Below the pieces are notes generated by a model. It saw only the letters and a list, made by a program, of their open reading frames with translations, did no database searches and was not told where the DNA came from. This document shows, one piece after another, positions 36,822 to 48,099 of a DNA stretch of 64,000 nucleotides. The position numbers and the translations under genes are program-made. Origin of the DNA: Spirodela intermedia (taxonomy: Eukaryota > Streptophyta > Magnoliopsida > Alismatales > Araceae). The stretch covers positions 6,261,169 to 6,325,168 of the forward strand of contig LR746276.1 of assembly GCA_902729315.2 (NCBI GenBank), written 5' to 3'. Numbering within the stretch: position 1 is the first letter of the stretch; every line of letters begins with the position of its first letter.

Positions 36822-38410
36822 TGATAAGTCTTCATTGTCATGAGTTAATAATTAGTAAATAATATAGTTTTAGCCTTAACTCATGATAAATAGACTTATA
36901 TTTGTGTTAAAAAATGATTAATTTTGGGTGATTATATGATTTTATACGATTTTTATAGTCTTACTTTTGAGATAAATGAAGAATAAGAAATAAAAATAAA
37001 AATATTGCAAAATGGGGGACCCGCCGGCTAGCCGGGCCTACAAGCGGGTCGGAAGTGCAATCGGGGAGTGGCCGCGAGCAAGGGCTCAAGCAGCTTAGCT
37101 TGGACTGATAGGGGCACGTGTGCACCACTCCCCTTCCATGTCACCGGTGGCCAGCCGGCCGTGAGTCAAGGAGTGGTCGTACACGTGAGAGAAGGACTTT
37201 GCTTACAAAGCTAACATTACTATATATTCGCCTGAAAAATTGGCGCACAACCGATGTGAGACTAAACTCGTGTCACACCTTCCTCACAAGCAGGTGACCG
37301 GCGCGGGTTCGAATCCTCCCAAAGTCAAAATTTATATATTTTTATCTGATTATTGTGACTTTCCTACAGATCGCTGATGAATGATTAAGTAACGAGAATC
37401 GCTGGTTCATCGACGAAAATCTCGTCAACATGATTCGCAGAGCATTGCTACTAAAGTTGCTAAACGATTTGCGATAAAAGGATCACAAATCCATCGAGTA
37501 AATCATCTCCGATTGATCGATGAACAAGCCGTCGTCGGGAAGAGGACGATCCACCGGGAGACGAGTCGCCACCTCTTGAGAATGTACCATATGCGATGAA
37601 GAGCCTCCTATTGCTGCGCAGACCTGAGGATGAAGCTCCTTGACACGTGCCCCACCTCCATCCAGCTCCTCTCCGTCGGGTGACAGCCGCTGTTGCCATT
37701 TTTCTATTCCGTCAAGTGACAGCTGCTGGAAATAATTTGATGACCCACTTCATTGATCTCTAGACTTTGCGAGAAGATCTAGAGATTGCCCATGTCGTCT
37801 TTGTCCAAGGAGAGCCTTCAAGGTCGTGGACACTGCACAACGATCCTCCTAAATGCTCAAGATTCCGGTGCATCGCCGACGCATCGCTGTCGGGACGCCA
37901 AAACTCTATTTTCCTACTTCAATTTACTTTACACTTCATTTAGTGATAATTTTTGTGTTTTCAATTTACCAAAATATACTTTACTCTATTACGATTCTTC
38001 TGGTTTTTACAAATCTTAATTTGATCAATTAAATCATCTATAATCGCTTACATAAGAATCGCCGAGTAGAACTCTATTTCTGCTCAATTCGCGCTTACCG
38101 GGCACTGACATCATCTTGACGTCTATGCCCTTATTTCCCTTTTTCGTGAATTTTAAATATATTTCCTTTTTATTTCCTAGTATAAAATTTATAAAAAATA
38201 GTATTTATTGAGAAAAATTCTGAATAATTACCTGATATTATATTACATCCCTATGATCAACCTAGAAAATTATTGCTATTTTTGGAATTTTTATTGAATT
38301 ATAATTGATATATTTATTTAGAAATACTTCTAAATATCCAAAAAAAATTATTTTCTAGTTTTATAAATTTATCTTTGTGTGATTTAATATACAACAACTA
38401 AGTCACGTCA
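36822..38410 (+). mobile_element. Solo LTR, forward, with perfect target-site duplication
   Basis: Begins TGATAAGTCTTCATTGTCAT and ends ACTAAGTCACGTCA, flanked by AAGTA on both sides (36817-36821, 38411-38415). Element B has the empty site (CTAAGGAGTACTTAAAC). GC-rich inner part (37010-37200) with CpG-containing palindrome retained, so probably the youngest copy. Confidence 0.95.
37115..37187. repeat. Conserved palindromic module inside LTRs
   Basis: Left arm CACGTGTGCACCACTCC (37115-37131) pairs with GGAGTGGTCGTACACGTG (37170-37187), enclosing GGTGGCCAGCCGGCCGTGAG, which itself can fold. The same arrangement recurs at about 26795, 35897, 39237, 45150, 51078, 55610, 58556 and 61955, in both the Ty3 LTRs and the R2 repeats. 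Confidence 0.8.
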
Positions 38411-38598
38411 AAGTACTTAAACATTTAAATGCTTAACATCATTCTGAAATACTTGATATAAGAATCCAAAGTGTCTAAAGATACATCATTTCTAATTGTT
38501 TTTTTATATATATATTGAAATATGATGTTTGAGATTTGTGAATTTTTATTTTCATAATTCTATTACTAAGGAACTAGCAATGATTTAAGTTGAGGGTG
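38411..38598. other. End of element A internal region
   Basis: Continuation of the internal region after the nested LTR; ends AAGTTGAGGGTG, a purine-rich polypurine-tract candidate directly before the 3' LTR. Confidence 0.6.
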
Positions 38599-39775
38599 TG
38601 ATAAGTCTTCATTATCATGAGTTAATAATTAGTAAATAATATAGTTTTAGCCTTAACTCATGATAAATAGACTTATATTTGTGTTACATTAGAGAAAGTG
38701 GTTTTCAATTGATTAATGTGAATTTTTGGCTAATTATGTGATTCTCTATAAACTAATATATAAGGTGATGCACCTAAAAGAGCTTTGTATGCTATCCTAT
38801 ATGCCCAAAATGCACCATTTAATTTTTCAGACCAATCTTTTTTATTAGGAGAGACAACTCTCTCTATAAATTTTTTTTTATTTTTCTACTAACTAATGCT
38901 GCTTGACCATTTGTTTGAAAATGATATGGGGTAGTGATAAGTCTTCATCGTCATGAGTGAATAATTAATAAATAGTATAATTTTAGTCTTAACTCATGAG
39001 AAATAGATTTATATTTATGTTAAATTGTGAAAAGTGGTTAATGTGATTTTTTGGCTAGTTGTATTATGTTTTACAAATTTATATAATTTTTATAATCCTA
39101 TTTTTGAGATAAATGAAGAAAAATAAAGAGAAAATAAAAAGAAGAAAAAGGGAGAAACTTGTTGGTCAGCTAGGCCTGTAAGCAGGTCAAAAGCACAATC
39201 GCGGTAGAGCCATGAGCAGGGCCTCAAGACTGATGGGGGCATGTGTGTGTCACTCCCCTTTCACCTCATTGGTGGCTAGTTGGCTATGAGGTAAGGAGTA
39301 GTCATACACATGCGAGAAAGGGACTCATTGCTTCTAAATGTGATATTACTATATATTCATCTCAAAATCCTCCATATAACCAATGTAGGACTCAATTGGC
39401 AGTCACACCTTTTCTGAAATGATTTTATGATTTTAATACCAAAAATACCTCTTATTTATAACAATGAGATATCATGATGACATCACTATATAAGGGTATT
39501 TAACAACTTATTCCCTCTCTCTCATGTAGGCAGACAACCAACATAGGTTTGAATCTTACCAAAACCAAAAGTCATATTTTTATCTAATTAAATCATGACT
39601 TTTCTCAAAATTATCAGTAAAGGATTAAGTTGCTAGAATTACTTAATCATCAACAAAAATCTCGTCAATGCAATTTGTGGGATATTATTATTAAAATTAC
39701 TCAATGATTCACGAAAAAAAAATTGTGAATCTATCAACTAATCACAAATTTATCAAATAAGAATACTAAAATAGG
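38599..39775 (+). mobile_element. 3' LTR region of element A, rearranged: LTR head, reversed integrase piece, second LTR
   Basis: 38599-38765 is a normal LTR head. 38770-38935 is reversed integrase DNA: on the minus strand it reads NGAFWAYRIAYKALLGASP, typical Ty3 integrase. At 38936 another, more diverged LTR head begins and runs to about 39775, where it meets an R2 fragment. A template switch or nested insertion with deletion would explain this. Confidence 0.65.
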
Positions 39776-39807
39776 TAAGTACTGTGGTAGGCTCAAGGTT
39801 GATTGAT

Positions 39808-40110
39808 GTACACTTGTCATTGCATTTCAATATACATTATCTAATAATATTTATAACTAAAACTTAATAAAATATTAGTATAGAAGTAAGTCTCATGTTG
39901 AACACAAAAAGATTGATTAATCCATCATGAAAACTAATTTACTTTATATATAAAGTGATTTTAATATTTTATTAATATTTAACAAAAATAATAAAATAGA
40001 AGGGTGAGGTGAGAAGAATAAAGGAAGAGAAGTGCAAAAAAGGAAGGAGAAAAAGAGAGAGAAGAGAGAGCTCTCACGAGAGAGAGAAGGGATGAGAACT
40101 ATCATGAACA
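39808..40110 (+). repeat. R2 repeat, 5' fragment
   Basis: Same start and GA-rich block as the copy at 25092, truncated at ~40110. 40111-40381 holds nothing recognised. Confidence 0.7.
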
Positions 40111-40381
40111 CATATATAAAATACTAGAGAGATGAACACATGTATAAAAGACTCGTAATGCAGAATCAAAACTATAAATCACCCTATTTCAAACTACAAA
40201 TACGTAACCAATTGATTATGCGTGGAACACATTGAATTTGGATGAACTTACCTTGGGCCTCTATATGTTGCCAAGGCCAAATGGTTTCCTCTTCGAGTAG
40301 TTATTCCACCACTCTAAGCTTTGAATCCACACGAATCAACCAAAACACGTCCAAATCTAATGCAAAACCTCAATGTTGTTT

Positions 40382-40575
40382 CAAACTCGCCTTCTCCTCG
40401 TTTGTGATCGCCTCTGCCGGCTCGTAATCGATTCAAAACCACCCATCTTCGAGAATCTCGTCGACCTTTGCCATCTATACAATATCACGAGAAGAAAGTT
40501 ATTGTCTGACGCAGGAGGAGATCCTAATTTGACGTGGTAGAAGTCAATATCAGTCCAGGATGAATATTTTATCAA
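40382..40575 (-). pseudogene. Copy of the unidentified remnant (truncated)
   Basis: Minus strand reads MAKVDEILEDGWF and then TGA where copy 1 has CGA (Arg). Cut off by the left breakpoint. Family not recognised. Confidence 0.45.
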
Positions 40576-40689
40576 TTCACATGTGATTCATAATACCAGG
40601 GATTTATTCTCCGAGTTCTTTTCTTCATCTAGAAGAGTTAGAACGGAAGGCAAGCACCGCCACACAATGAGCAGCCACCTGCCGGCTTC

Positions 40690-40757
40690 CTTATGAGCCG
40701 CAATGAAGGATCTCCAATTAGGTTTCGTTTGTGGCTAGCGGAGTTGGTTAGGTTGCA
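40690..40757 (-). pseudogene. Relic of a UGT 5' leader downstream of copy 2
   Basis: Identical to the relic at 16690-16756; leader-like sequence with ATG changed to ATT and no coding part. Confidence 0.6.
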
Positions 40758-40926
40758 CCACCTCACCACGTCGCGGCTGGTGGTTAACTGCTTCGTTCAT
40801 GAAACGCCGCAAGTGAACATCTGACCCCATTTCCTCCACATGTCAGATATTTGGGGATTTTTCTCTCTGTAGGCCGCCACGAATTCGGCAACTAGACCGT
40901 AGAAACTAGCCTACACTTGCAGCCCA

Positions 40927-42321
40927 TCAGGAAGTGGAGATTATCGCTACGAGGGCGCGGAGGTTCTCCGACGAGCTGCCGCCGGGCTGAACCTGCTGGA
41001 GCGCCACCGCCCTCAGGGCGCATGCCCTCTCCTTCATCTTCTTCCCCTCCGCTGTCCTGAGGACGACGTGGAGAGCCTTGGCGACCTCGTCCTTGGTCAT
41101 TGTCTTCTCTGGGAAGGCCACTCCGATCTTCCACGTGTGTGAGATGGACCGCGAGTTGATGTGCTGGTCGCCCAGGAAGGGACGGCACACCATGGGAACG
41201 CCGCCGACGAGGCTTTCCAGCACGGAGTTCCACCCACAGTGGGTCACGAAGACCCCGACGGCGGGATGCTCAAGGACGCGCGCCTGAGGGGTCCACGTCG
41301 CTACCAACCCCCGGTCGGCCGTCCGGGCGAGGAAACCGGCCGGCAAAAGCGGCCAGAACTTCTTTTTCAGCGACCACAGGAAGGGGGCTCCGCTGGCTTC
41401 GAGCCCCTCGGCCAGCTCCGCTAGCTCCGCTGACGGAGGGGTCATCAGGGTGCCGAAGCCGATGTATACCGCCTCGCCGTGGGCCTGACGGTCCAACCAC
41501 TCCAGGCAGCCGGTGGAGTCGGGCCGCGACGGAGGGGGGCATAGGAGGTTGAGCGGTCCCAGAGGGAGACATCTTTTGAACTTGGCGTGGAAGTCGATGA
41601 GCACGGCGGGGTCGAGACCTTCGAAGGTGTTGATCGCTAGCGCCGAAGCGCGTGGCAGCTCGAGGCCCATTCTGTGGAGGAGGCGGGCGAAGACAGAGTT
41701 GAGATTGCCGGAGACGACTCCCTCCGGCAAGTCGCAGAGGCGCATGCCGGCCATCCCGGGGAGGAAGCCGAGTTCATCGTCAACCTTGGATTCCACATCA
41801 GAGGCTCCCTTCTCTCCGGCGCTGACGGTTTCGCGGAGCAAGTCAGTGTAGAGATGGACCGACAAGCTCCGGGAACCTCCGGTCCACAGCCCCACCCACG
41901 GGACCGCCGCCCCGAGCTCCGCCGCCAGGTCCCCGGCAAACCAGAGGAAGCAGTCGCTTATCACGCAGCTTATCGTCGCCCCGCCAGTACGACGGACCGC
42001 GTCCTCCATCCCCTTTCGGAAGTTTCCGGGGGTGACACGCATGAAGTTATCGATTTCCTCTTCTGGGCTCCTGGGATCGAAGGCGAAGTCTGCCGGAGCC
42101 CCGTCGTCCACGTCGTAGAACTTCAGGTTTGGTGGCGCAGAGTCGACGGCGGCGAGGGTGGCGTTGGACTTGGCGGAGTTGACGAAGGAGAAGGCGACGT
42201 GAGGGGCCGCGGAGGCGAGTCCGCAGGCGAGATTGTGGAGGGGCGCGGCGTGGGTTCCGAAGGGGAAGGCGAGCACGGCCACGTGCGGCTGCTGCCCCTT
42301 TACTCTGTTGTGAGCCGCCAT
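40927..42321 (-). CDS. UGT78-type flavonoid/anthocyanidin 3-O-glycosyltransferase, copy 2
   Basis: Intronless, 464 aa, intact. Catalytic His24 and Asp123 and the PSPG box (343-386, ending GDQ) are as in copy 1. The CDS shows only two base differences from copy 1, both non-synonymous: Gly6 to Arg and Pro56 to Leu, both in the N-terminal domain and away from the catalytic pair. Flanks differ more. The AATAAA-bearing stretch after the gene is deleted, the TATA candidate is changed to ATATCAAA (42496-42503), and a CACGTG G-box (42421-42426) and GACGTC (42514-42519) are present that copy 1 lacks. The same enzymatic role is expected; expression may differ or be lost. Acceptor specificity is inference. 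Confidence 0.92.
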   Translation of the reverse strand: MAAHNRVKGQQPHVAVLAFPFGTHAAPLHNLACGLASAAPHVAFSFVNSAKSNATLAAVDSAPPNLKFYDVDDGAPADFAFDPRSPEEEIDNFMRVTPGNFRKGMEDAVRRTGGATISCVISDCFLWFAGDLAAELGAAVPWVGLWTGGSRSLSVHLYTDLLRETVSAGEKGASDVESKVDDELGFLPGMAGMRLCDLPEGVVSGNLNSVFARLLHRMGLELPRASALAINTFEGLDPAVLIDFHAKFKRCLPLGPLNLLCPPPSRPDSTGCLEWLDRQAHGEAVYIGFGTLMTPPSAELAELAEGLEASGAPFLWSLKKKFWPLLPAGFLARTADRGLVATWTPQARVLEHPAVGVFVTHCGWNSVLESLVGGVPMVCRPFLGDQHINSRSISHTWKIGVAFPEKTMTKDEVAKALHVVLRTAEGKKMKERACALRAVALQQVQPGGSSSENLRALVAIISTS

Positions 42322-42420
42322 GAAGGACCGCGAGCGAGGTTCCCTACTCTGGCTGTCGGAGTTGGGTTGATCGGGAAGGAGTGACTCCCGGAGGACCTTT
42401 TATTGGGTTGCACACTTCAC

Positions 42421-42426
42421 CACGTG
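42421..42426. promoter_or_regulatory. G-box CACGTG upstream of UGT copy 2
   Basis: CACGTG 100 bp upstream of the ATG; copy 1 has CACCTG here (18519-18524). G-boxes are known bHLH/bZIP sites in flavonoid gene promoters; use here is inference. Confidence 0.4.
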
Positions 42427-43373
42427 CCAGCGACCGGCTGTTGGTTCAATTTATGGTTGCTGAACTGCCGAGCATCAAACCCCCACTCAGCCAAGTTTGA
42501 TATTTGGGGAACCGACGTCACTGGCTGTCCTGACATATTAATGAAAAGAAAACAAAAATGATATAAAGAAGTTATGTGACAGAGCGTCGTGGTTATCCTG
42601 AATCACCCCGTTAGTCAAGAACATGCACGCAGGAAAGGAATATACTGAGTCTAAAATATTATCATCCATACCAAGTGCAATCGTGTCTAATCAATAAAAC
42701 GAACTCAGTTTGTCAAATAAAAAGGAAATTTAAGAAACTATTATTACATGGATTAAGATAAATTATTGGCTTGGCAGTGCCATGCCAAAGTTGTGATCGT
42801 GTCATTCCAAATCACCTTTCAGATCTTTTTTGAAGTGTTGTTAATGACCTTAAAAGTTTTATTAACTATGGTATATTGAGAAATTTGACATTTTAAGTTA
42901 TTATTTTGAGGATAATATCCTACGAATGAAACCAAAGTTCAAGAATAATCATTTCTAAGCCACAAATTGGACTAGAAATGATCAAGTGGTGTTCATGAAT
43001 GAATTCACTCAACATTTAGATCTGAAATTTATCTTGTGGGAAATTATTTTTGGGCATAGTGTATTTTTGGTCATGATAATCAGGTAACATGTTATAAAGA
43101 AGAGATTGGCCAAACGGGAGGGGGAATGTGACTGTCTAAGTTGCCCTAGCTCATTGGCCACTAGAGGAGCTCCTACTAGTTGAGAGAGAGAGAGAGAGAG
43201 AGAGGAAAGGATGAAATGAAAAATTATACTAAAATATGAAAAGGAATACAAGTTTTTATAGGGGTCCTAATGAAGTGGATCAGATTTAATTAATGGCTTC
43301 ACTTTAGCCAAACTAGATTTGATACATAATGGAAGAGATAAGGATGAAAATATAATACAATAAGAGATATAAA

Positions 43374-45275
43374 TTGATGTGCACTAGTCATTGTGTTTAA
43401 ATGCACATTATTTAATAATATTTATAACTAAGACAATAAAATATTAGTATAGAAGTAAGTCAAGTCAAACATAGGGAGATTGATTCATTTATCATGAAAA
43501 CTAAATTAATTTATAAATAGAGTGATTTTAATATTTTATAACTATTTAACAGAAATAAGAAAATAAAAGAGTGAGGTGAAAAGAATAAAAGAAGGAGAGT
43601 AGAGAAAGGAAGGAGAAAAAGAAAGAGAGAAGAGAGCTTTCACAAAAGAGAGAGAAGAGATCTCTTGTAAAAGAGAGAGAAAGGAAGAAAAGGAAAGAAA
43701 TCTCATGTTAGATGGAGAGAGAAACATCTCACGAGAGATAAGGGGAGAGAAGCAGATCGATTGATAGAGAGAAAGAGAGGGACATCGATTGAGAGAGAGA
43801 GAGAGAGAGAAATAAGACAATAATTAAGAAGGAGAAACACAGTCAAACTATTTTCAAGGTGACCATGATTCTCAAACAAATGTGTACTCGAGAATTCACA
43901 CACATGATATGAGGTCAGCCATGAATGTTTCCATCTTATTTTAACAATTCAATGCTCAAAAATCAGCCTTTAATCTCACTAATTTCACATTTGAAAATAT
44001 AAAGATATTCATTATTCTCAAAGTGTCAGGGATGCAAATACATCAAGATTTAACTATAGAAATCAATGAAAAATAAGTTAGACATGATTTTAGCTTGATC
44101 TCAGACAAGTTTTAGAGGATTTAGAAGAAGAATGAAGATTATTCATCGAGTTTTTGCTAAGTTATATTCATTTTTATTAGAATATGTACAAAATAGAAAT
44201 AACTTATTATAAAATATAAATAAAATTTAAAATTATGTAAATAAATGAAAAAAGTAGAAAAAAAATCATTGTCCAAGTTTAGTCTACCTTGTGGATAGTT
44301 AGAGACACTGGTGTGGTGGCCTAGTTTCATCCGGATGTGTCACACCATACTAAAAGTCACAAAAGTATTATTCAAAAGTGTTGTGCCACTTGCCGAAGAG
44401 ATCTACTAAAAAGAGAAGTCAATCATGTTGCCACTATCATCTGGGGGAGAAGGGAAGAGCTGACCACTTGTTAGAGGCCTTGAGTACAATTAGGGGAGGA
44501 AAGAACGAGCTCACCGATTGTCAAAGTCATTGATCGCACGAAAGGAGGGAAGAAATAGATTGTCATATTCACAACTACCATCAAGATTTTAAAGATAATT
44601 GATAATATCTATTTTACTAGATAATAATCAATTATTATCTTTAAATCCTTGATGGTGATATGTGCAAGAACTTAAGTTCTTAGTATTGTGACACTTTGCA
44701 AGCTATTGGATCAGATGTGCTTAGTCACGTGGCATGTTGAGCGACATTGTATTAACTAGGCACAAACTATTGCTGATTGGGAACTTGGGTCTGGTACTGT
44801 GACATCTTATTAGCCATTGGATCATCATTTATGGCCATGTATGTGCTGAGCAGCATCGGATTTGCAAACTATAGAGGTTTGCTTTATGCATCTAGTATTG
44901 TGGTGGCTCACCAACTACAAGATTTGGCTTATCTGATGATGTGGCTTGCTGAACATCATTGGATGACACTACACTTTAGACGACTACCCTAAAACACACG
45001 AAAAACTTTAGTCCCACACCAAAAATATTTAGGTGATTGAGTTGAATGTAAATCAAAGTTATGGTCTCTTAAGGGAGATCCCTTCTCCCAAAATAAAATA
45101 ATGCTTAGGACCATCTTGCAAGAAGGTAAAAAGATGATCTACTATTGCATGCACACATGTGTACGATGCTCCTTGTTCCATGACCAGTTGGCCACTAGGA
45201 CATGATAGGGGAGTGATGCACATGTGTGCAAAGCAAGTCCTTTGCCACTCAAGCTCAGCTTGTGGCTCCCTAATA
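43374..45275 (+). repeat. R2 repeat, long copy lacking its 3' end
   Basis: Matches 25092-26920 in order, including the palindromic module at about 45150, but stops at ~45275 before the AT-rich end. No coding content. Confidence 0.7.
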
Positions 45276-45857
45276 ACATGTTAATTATGACATGAAAGGT
45301 GTAAGAATTATTTTATTGAAGAGCTTAAATCTTACAATATAGTATGTTATTATATTAAAAAATAAATATTTATTATTTCTTTGAGTATTCCATGATGTTT
45401 AATATTTTAGAGTTTTTTTTGGAAATTTTCTCTTAGTTTTACAGTCATAATTGATTTTTTATTAATATGACAGAATTTTAGAAATTTTTGATATCTTTTT
45501 ATGGGTTTTAGCAAGTCAATATATGCTTTGATGGATGAGATCTGATTTGTGAAGATGAGGCGATAGAATCAAGGGCTGAGGCACTAACACCCAGCATCAT
45601 CAAATAAGGAGATCGAAAGTCGTTGAGAATGTCTACGCAATCAACAATAGATGGAACATATTTATTGAGGGTGCACTGGATCTCAACATTAAGGAAGATC
45701 CTATGGCTACAACAAAACCTTCAAGTCTAATTCTGTAGATCAAGTTGAGAAGAAATCAACTCTCACTTGATCTTATTGTGGCCAAAAAGATAAAAATACC
45801 TTCATTTAATCACAACCTTAGATCAAAAGATCTTGGATAAACTAACTCATTAGAAGT
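45276..45857. other. Unassigned AT-rich DNA left of element B
   Basis: No coding, repeat match or structure recognised. Confidence 0.4.
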
Positions 45858-46501
45858 AATAAGTTTTCATTGTCATGAGGATCTTGGATGAACTAGAAAT
45901 TGCCCACATCATCCTTGTCCAAGGAGAGCCTTTGAGGCCATCAACACTACACAATGATCCTCCTAAATGCTTAGGATTTTGATGCATTGCTGATGCATTG
46001 TCATTGCGACGCCGGAACTCTATTTTCCTACCTTCAACTTAATTTTTATTTTATTTAGTGATAATTTGTGTAATTTAAATTTACTAAACTATACTTCATT
46101 CAATTATGGTTATTTCGGCTTTTACAGATCTTAATTTGATCAATTAAATCATTTGTAATTGCTTACATAAGAATCATCAGGTGGAACTTTTTCTTCGTCC
46201 GACTCATGTTCGTTGGGTGCTGACATCATTCTGATGACGTATGCACATTTATTTTCCTTTTTTATGAATTTTAAATATATTTTATTTTCATCTTATAGTA
46301 TAAAATTCATACAAAATCGTATTCTTTGAGGAAAGTTATGAAAAATTACCTAATATCATATTACATCCTTGTGATCAACATGGAAAATTATCATTATTTT
46401 TGAAAGTTTTATTGAATTATAATTTATATATTTGTTTAGAAATACTTCTAAAACTAGAAAATTAGTTATGTGATTTACTATACAACGACTAAGTCATGTC
46501 A
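45858..46501 (+). mobile_element. 5' LTR of element B, internally deleted
   Basis: The first ~23 bp match the LTR head (TAATAAGTTTTCATTGTCAT) and join straight to the second half, losing about 950 bp. Ends GACTAAGTCATGTCA. Confidence 0.75.
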
Positions 46502-46506
46502 AATTT

Positions 46507-46524
46507 TGGCACCGTTGTCAGGAA
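46507..46524 (+). promoter_or_regulatory. Primer-binding site, tRNA-Asp type
   Basis: TGGCACCGTTGTCAGGAA lies 5 bases after the LTR. It matches, with four differences, TGGCGCCGTTGCCGGGGA, the complement of the plant tRNA-Asp 3' end used by Athila-like elements. All four differences are C-to-T or G-to-A. Confidence 0.75.
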
Positions 46525-46689
46525 TGTATTACATTATATTTAGTATTTTTTGATTTTTTTCTTAGAGTACATAAAAAAATTAACTCTTATTTTTATTTTT
46601 TCTTGCTTTTTTTTTTTTTTAAAGAACAAATAGAAACAAGGCAAGGACTAGAGCATATTGAAGGAGGGTAATAATTATTAAAATTTTTC

Positions 46690-48000
46690 CTTAAATTTAT
46701 TGATTTTTATGTATGATATAAGATCCTTATATCCAAAGCTAGAAAATTTTTTCATTATTTCATTCAAAACTAAAAATCTAAAAGAAAAATTATTTTTGAT
46801 GGATCTTGAAGGAAGTACAGATCAAATTGAGAACAACCCTATGATCATGAAAAATTATTATATCTCTGATTCATTTCAAAGAGCATCCAATATTAAAGTC
46901 CCATTAGTACCCACTGTTAAATTCAAAATAAATCTAGAAAATTTTCAAATGCTCCTTAGTTTTCATGTATTGCCTTAAGAGGAACCTCATTAGCATTTAG
47001 AAAAATTTCATATGGTCTGTGATTTAGTTAATCTCCCTAAAGTTACACCAAAAATTATTAAGATGAAATTATTTCCTCATACACTTAGAGACAAAGCTAG
47101 TCTTGGCTATCCACATTAGGTACAAAATTAGCTAGCTAGAAAGATATAAAACAGGTTTTTCTTTGAAAATTTTATCTCTTTGGAAAAACTTAAAATATGA
47201 AAAAATATATATAGAGTTTTTCTCAAAGACCAGGAGAAACTTTGCATGAAACATGAGAAAAAAATTAAAGATTTACTTAGAATGTGTCTTCATCATGCTA
47301 TACCTAAGTAGCAGCTCAATAGAATTTTTTATGATGGATTATTAGAACAACATAAAAATATGATTGATTCTATATGTGGAAGAATTTTTATAGAGAAAAC
47401 TCTTAATAAGACTTACAGTATTTATGAGAATTTAAGTGAAAATTCTAGAGATCAAGCCTCTTTTGAATTATATGATAGGGATAAGAAGAGAGGAATTTAT
47501 GAATTACATCATGATGATGATTCTAAATTTAGAAATGAGGTTAATCAGATTAATCAAAGATTAAAAAAACTTGATTTACTTATTGACAATATTAGATAGC
47601 CTCTTAACCATCAACATAATTCAAATAGTACATGTCATATGTATGGTGAAAATGATCATTTCGAATTTCAATATCATCCTAGGCAAAAAAAAGTGTAGGT
47701 ACCCCACGATTTTAGTAAAAATAAGGAATATTTTTAAAATTCTTATAATCCTAATTGGGGGAATAATTTTTTGTGGAAAAACCTAGATAATATTCAAAAT
47801 CTAAAAACACTTAGAATTAATTTAAATTTTGAATTTCCTTCAAAATAGGAACACAAATTTCAGAAAAATCAGCCCTCTCAAATCCAACTTGATGCTATGG
47901 AAATGATGCAGCAAATGAGTCAAATGATGCAACAAACTATGAATCAAATGATATTGCACTAAAAAAAAATTATAGAGGCTTTTGAGAATAGGAGAGAAGA
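46690..48000 (+). pseudogene. gag remnant of element B
   Basis: Broken plus-strand frames: MDLEGSTDQIENN, KINLENFQMLLSFHVLP, then ENSRDQASFELYDRD and a coiled segment with VNQINQRLKKLDLL. Frameshifts and stops occur throughout. Confidence 0.7.
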
Positions 48001-48099
48001 GGGACAACCACCTAGTCAACTCATAGAAAATTCAAGAAACTATCCAACAATAGGACTTCAACAAGGAGAGTTCAGCTAGATAAATTTAGGAAAAAACTC

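Larger units (their letters stand above)
28069..39775 (+). mobile_element. Athila/Tat-like Ty3/gypsy element A, degraded and nested
   Basis: Order on the plus strand: truncated 5' LTR (28069-~28526), gag remnant, protease, reverse transcriptase, RNase H, integrase, then a non-coding 3' region and 3' LTR (from 38599). The 5' LTR's second half and the primer-binding site are deleted. Two complete solo LTRs are inserted in the 3' region (34668-36294 and 36822-38410). All reading frames are broken by stops. The PR-RT-RH-IN order, gag type and long LTR (~1.6 kb) support a Ty3/gypsy element of the Athila/Tat group. A G-rich purine motif (GTTGGGGGGTGA) at about 34120 resembles the polypurine tract of this group. 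Confidence 0.85.
40382..43302. repeat. Segmental duplication carrying UGT, copy 2
   Basis: Matches 16384-19380. Lacks the ~100 bp AT-repeat/poly(A) stretch at 40872. Sharp left breakpoint inside the unidentified gene remnant (40382); right end at a short shared GGCTTCAC. Confidence 0.93.

Noticed and set aside
37270-37330. Possible tRNA gene from the GGTTCGAATCC motif
   Set aside because: No acceptor stem or cloverleaf could be drawn and the A-box-like motif is ~220 bp away; it is part of the LTR.
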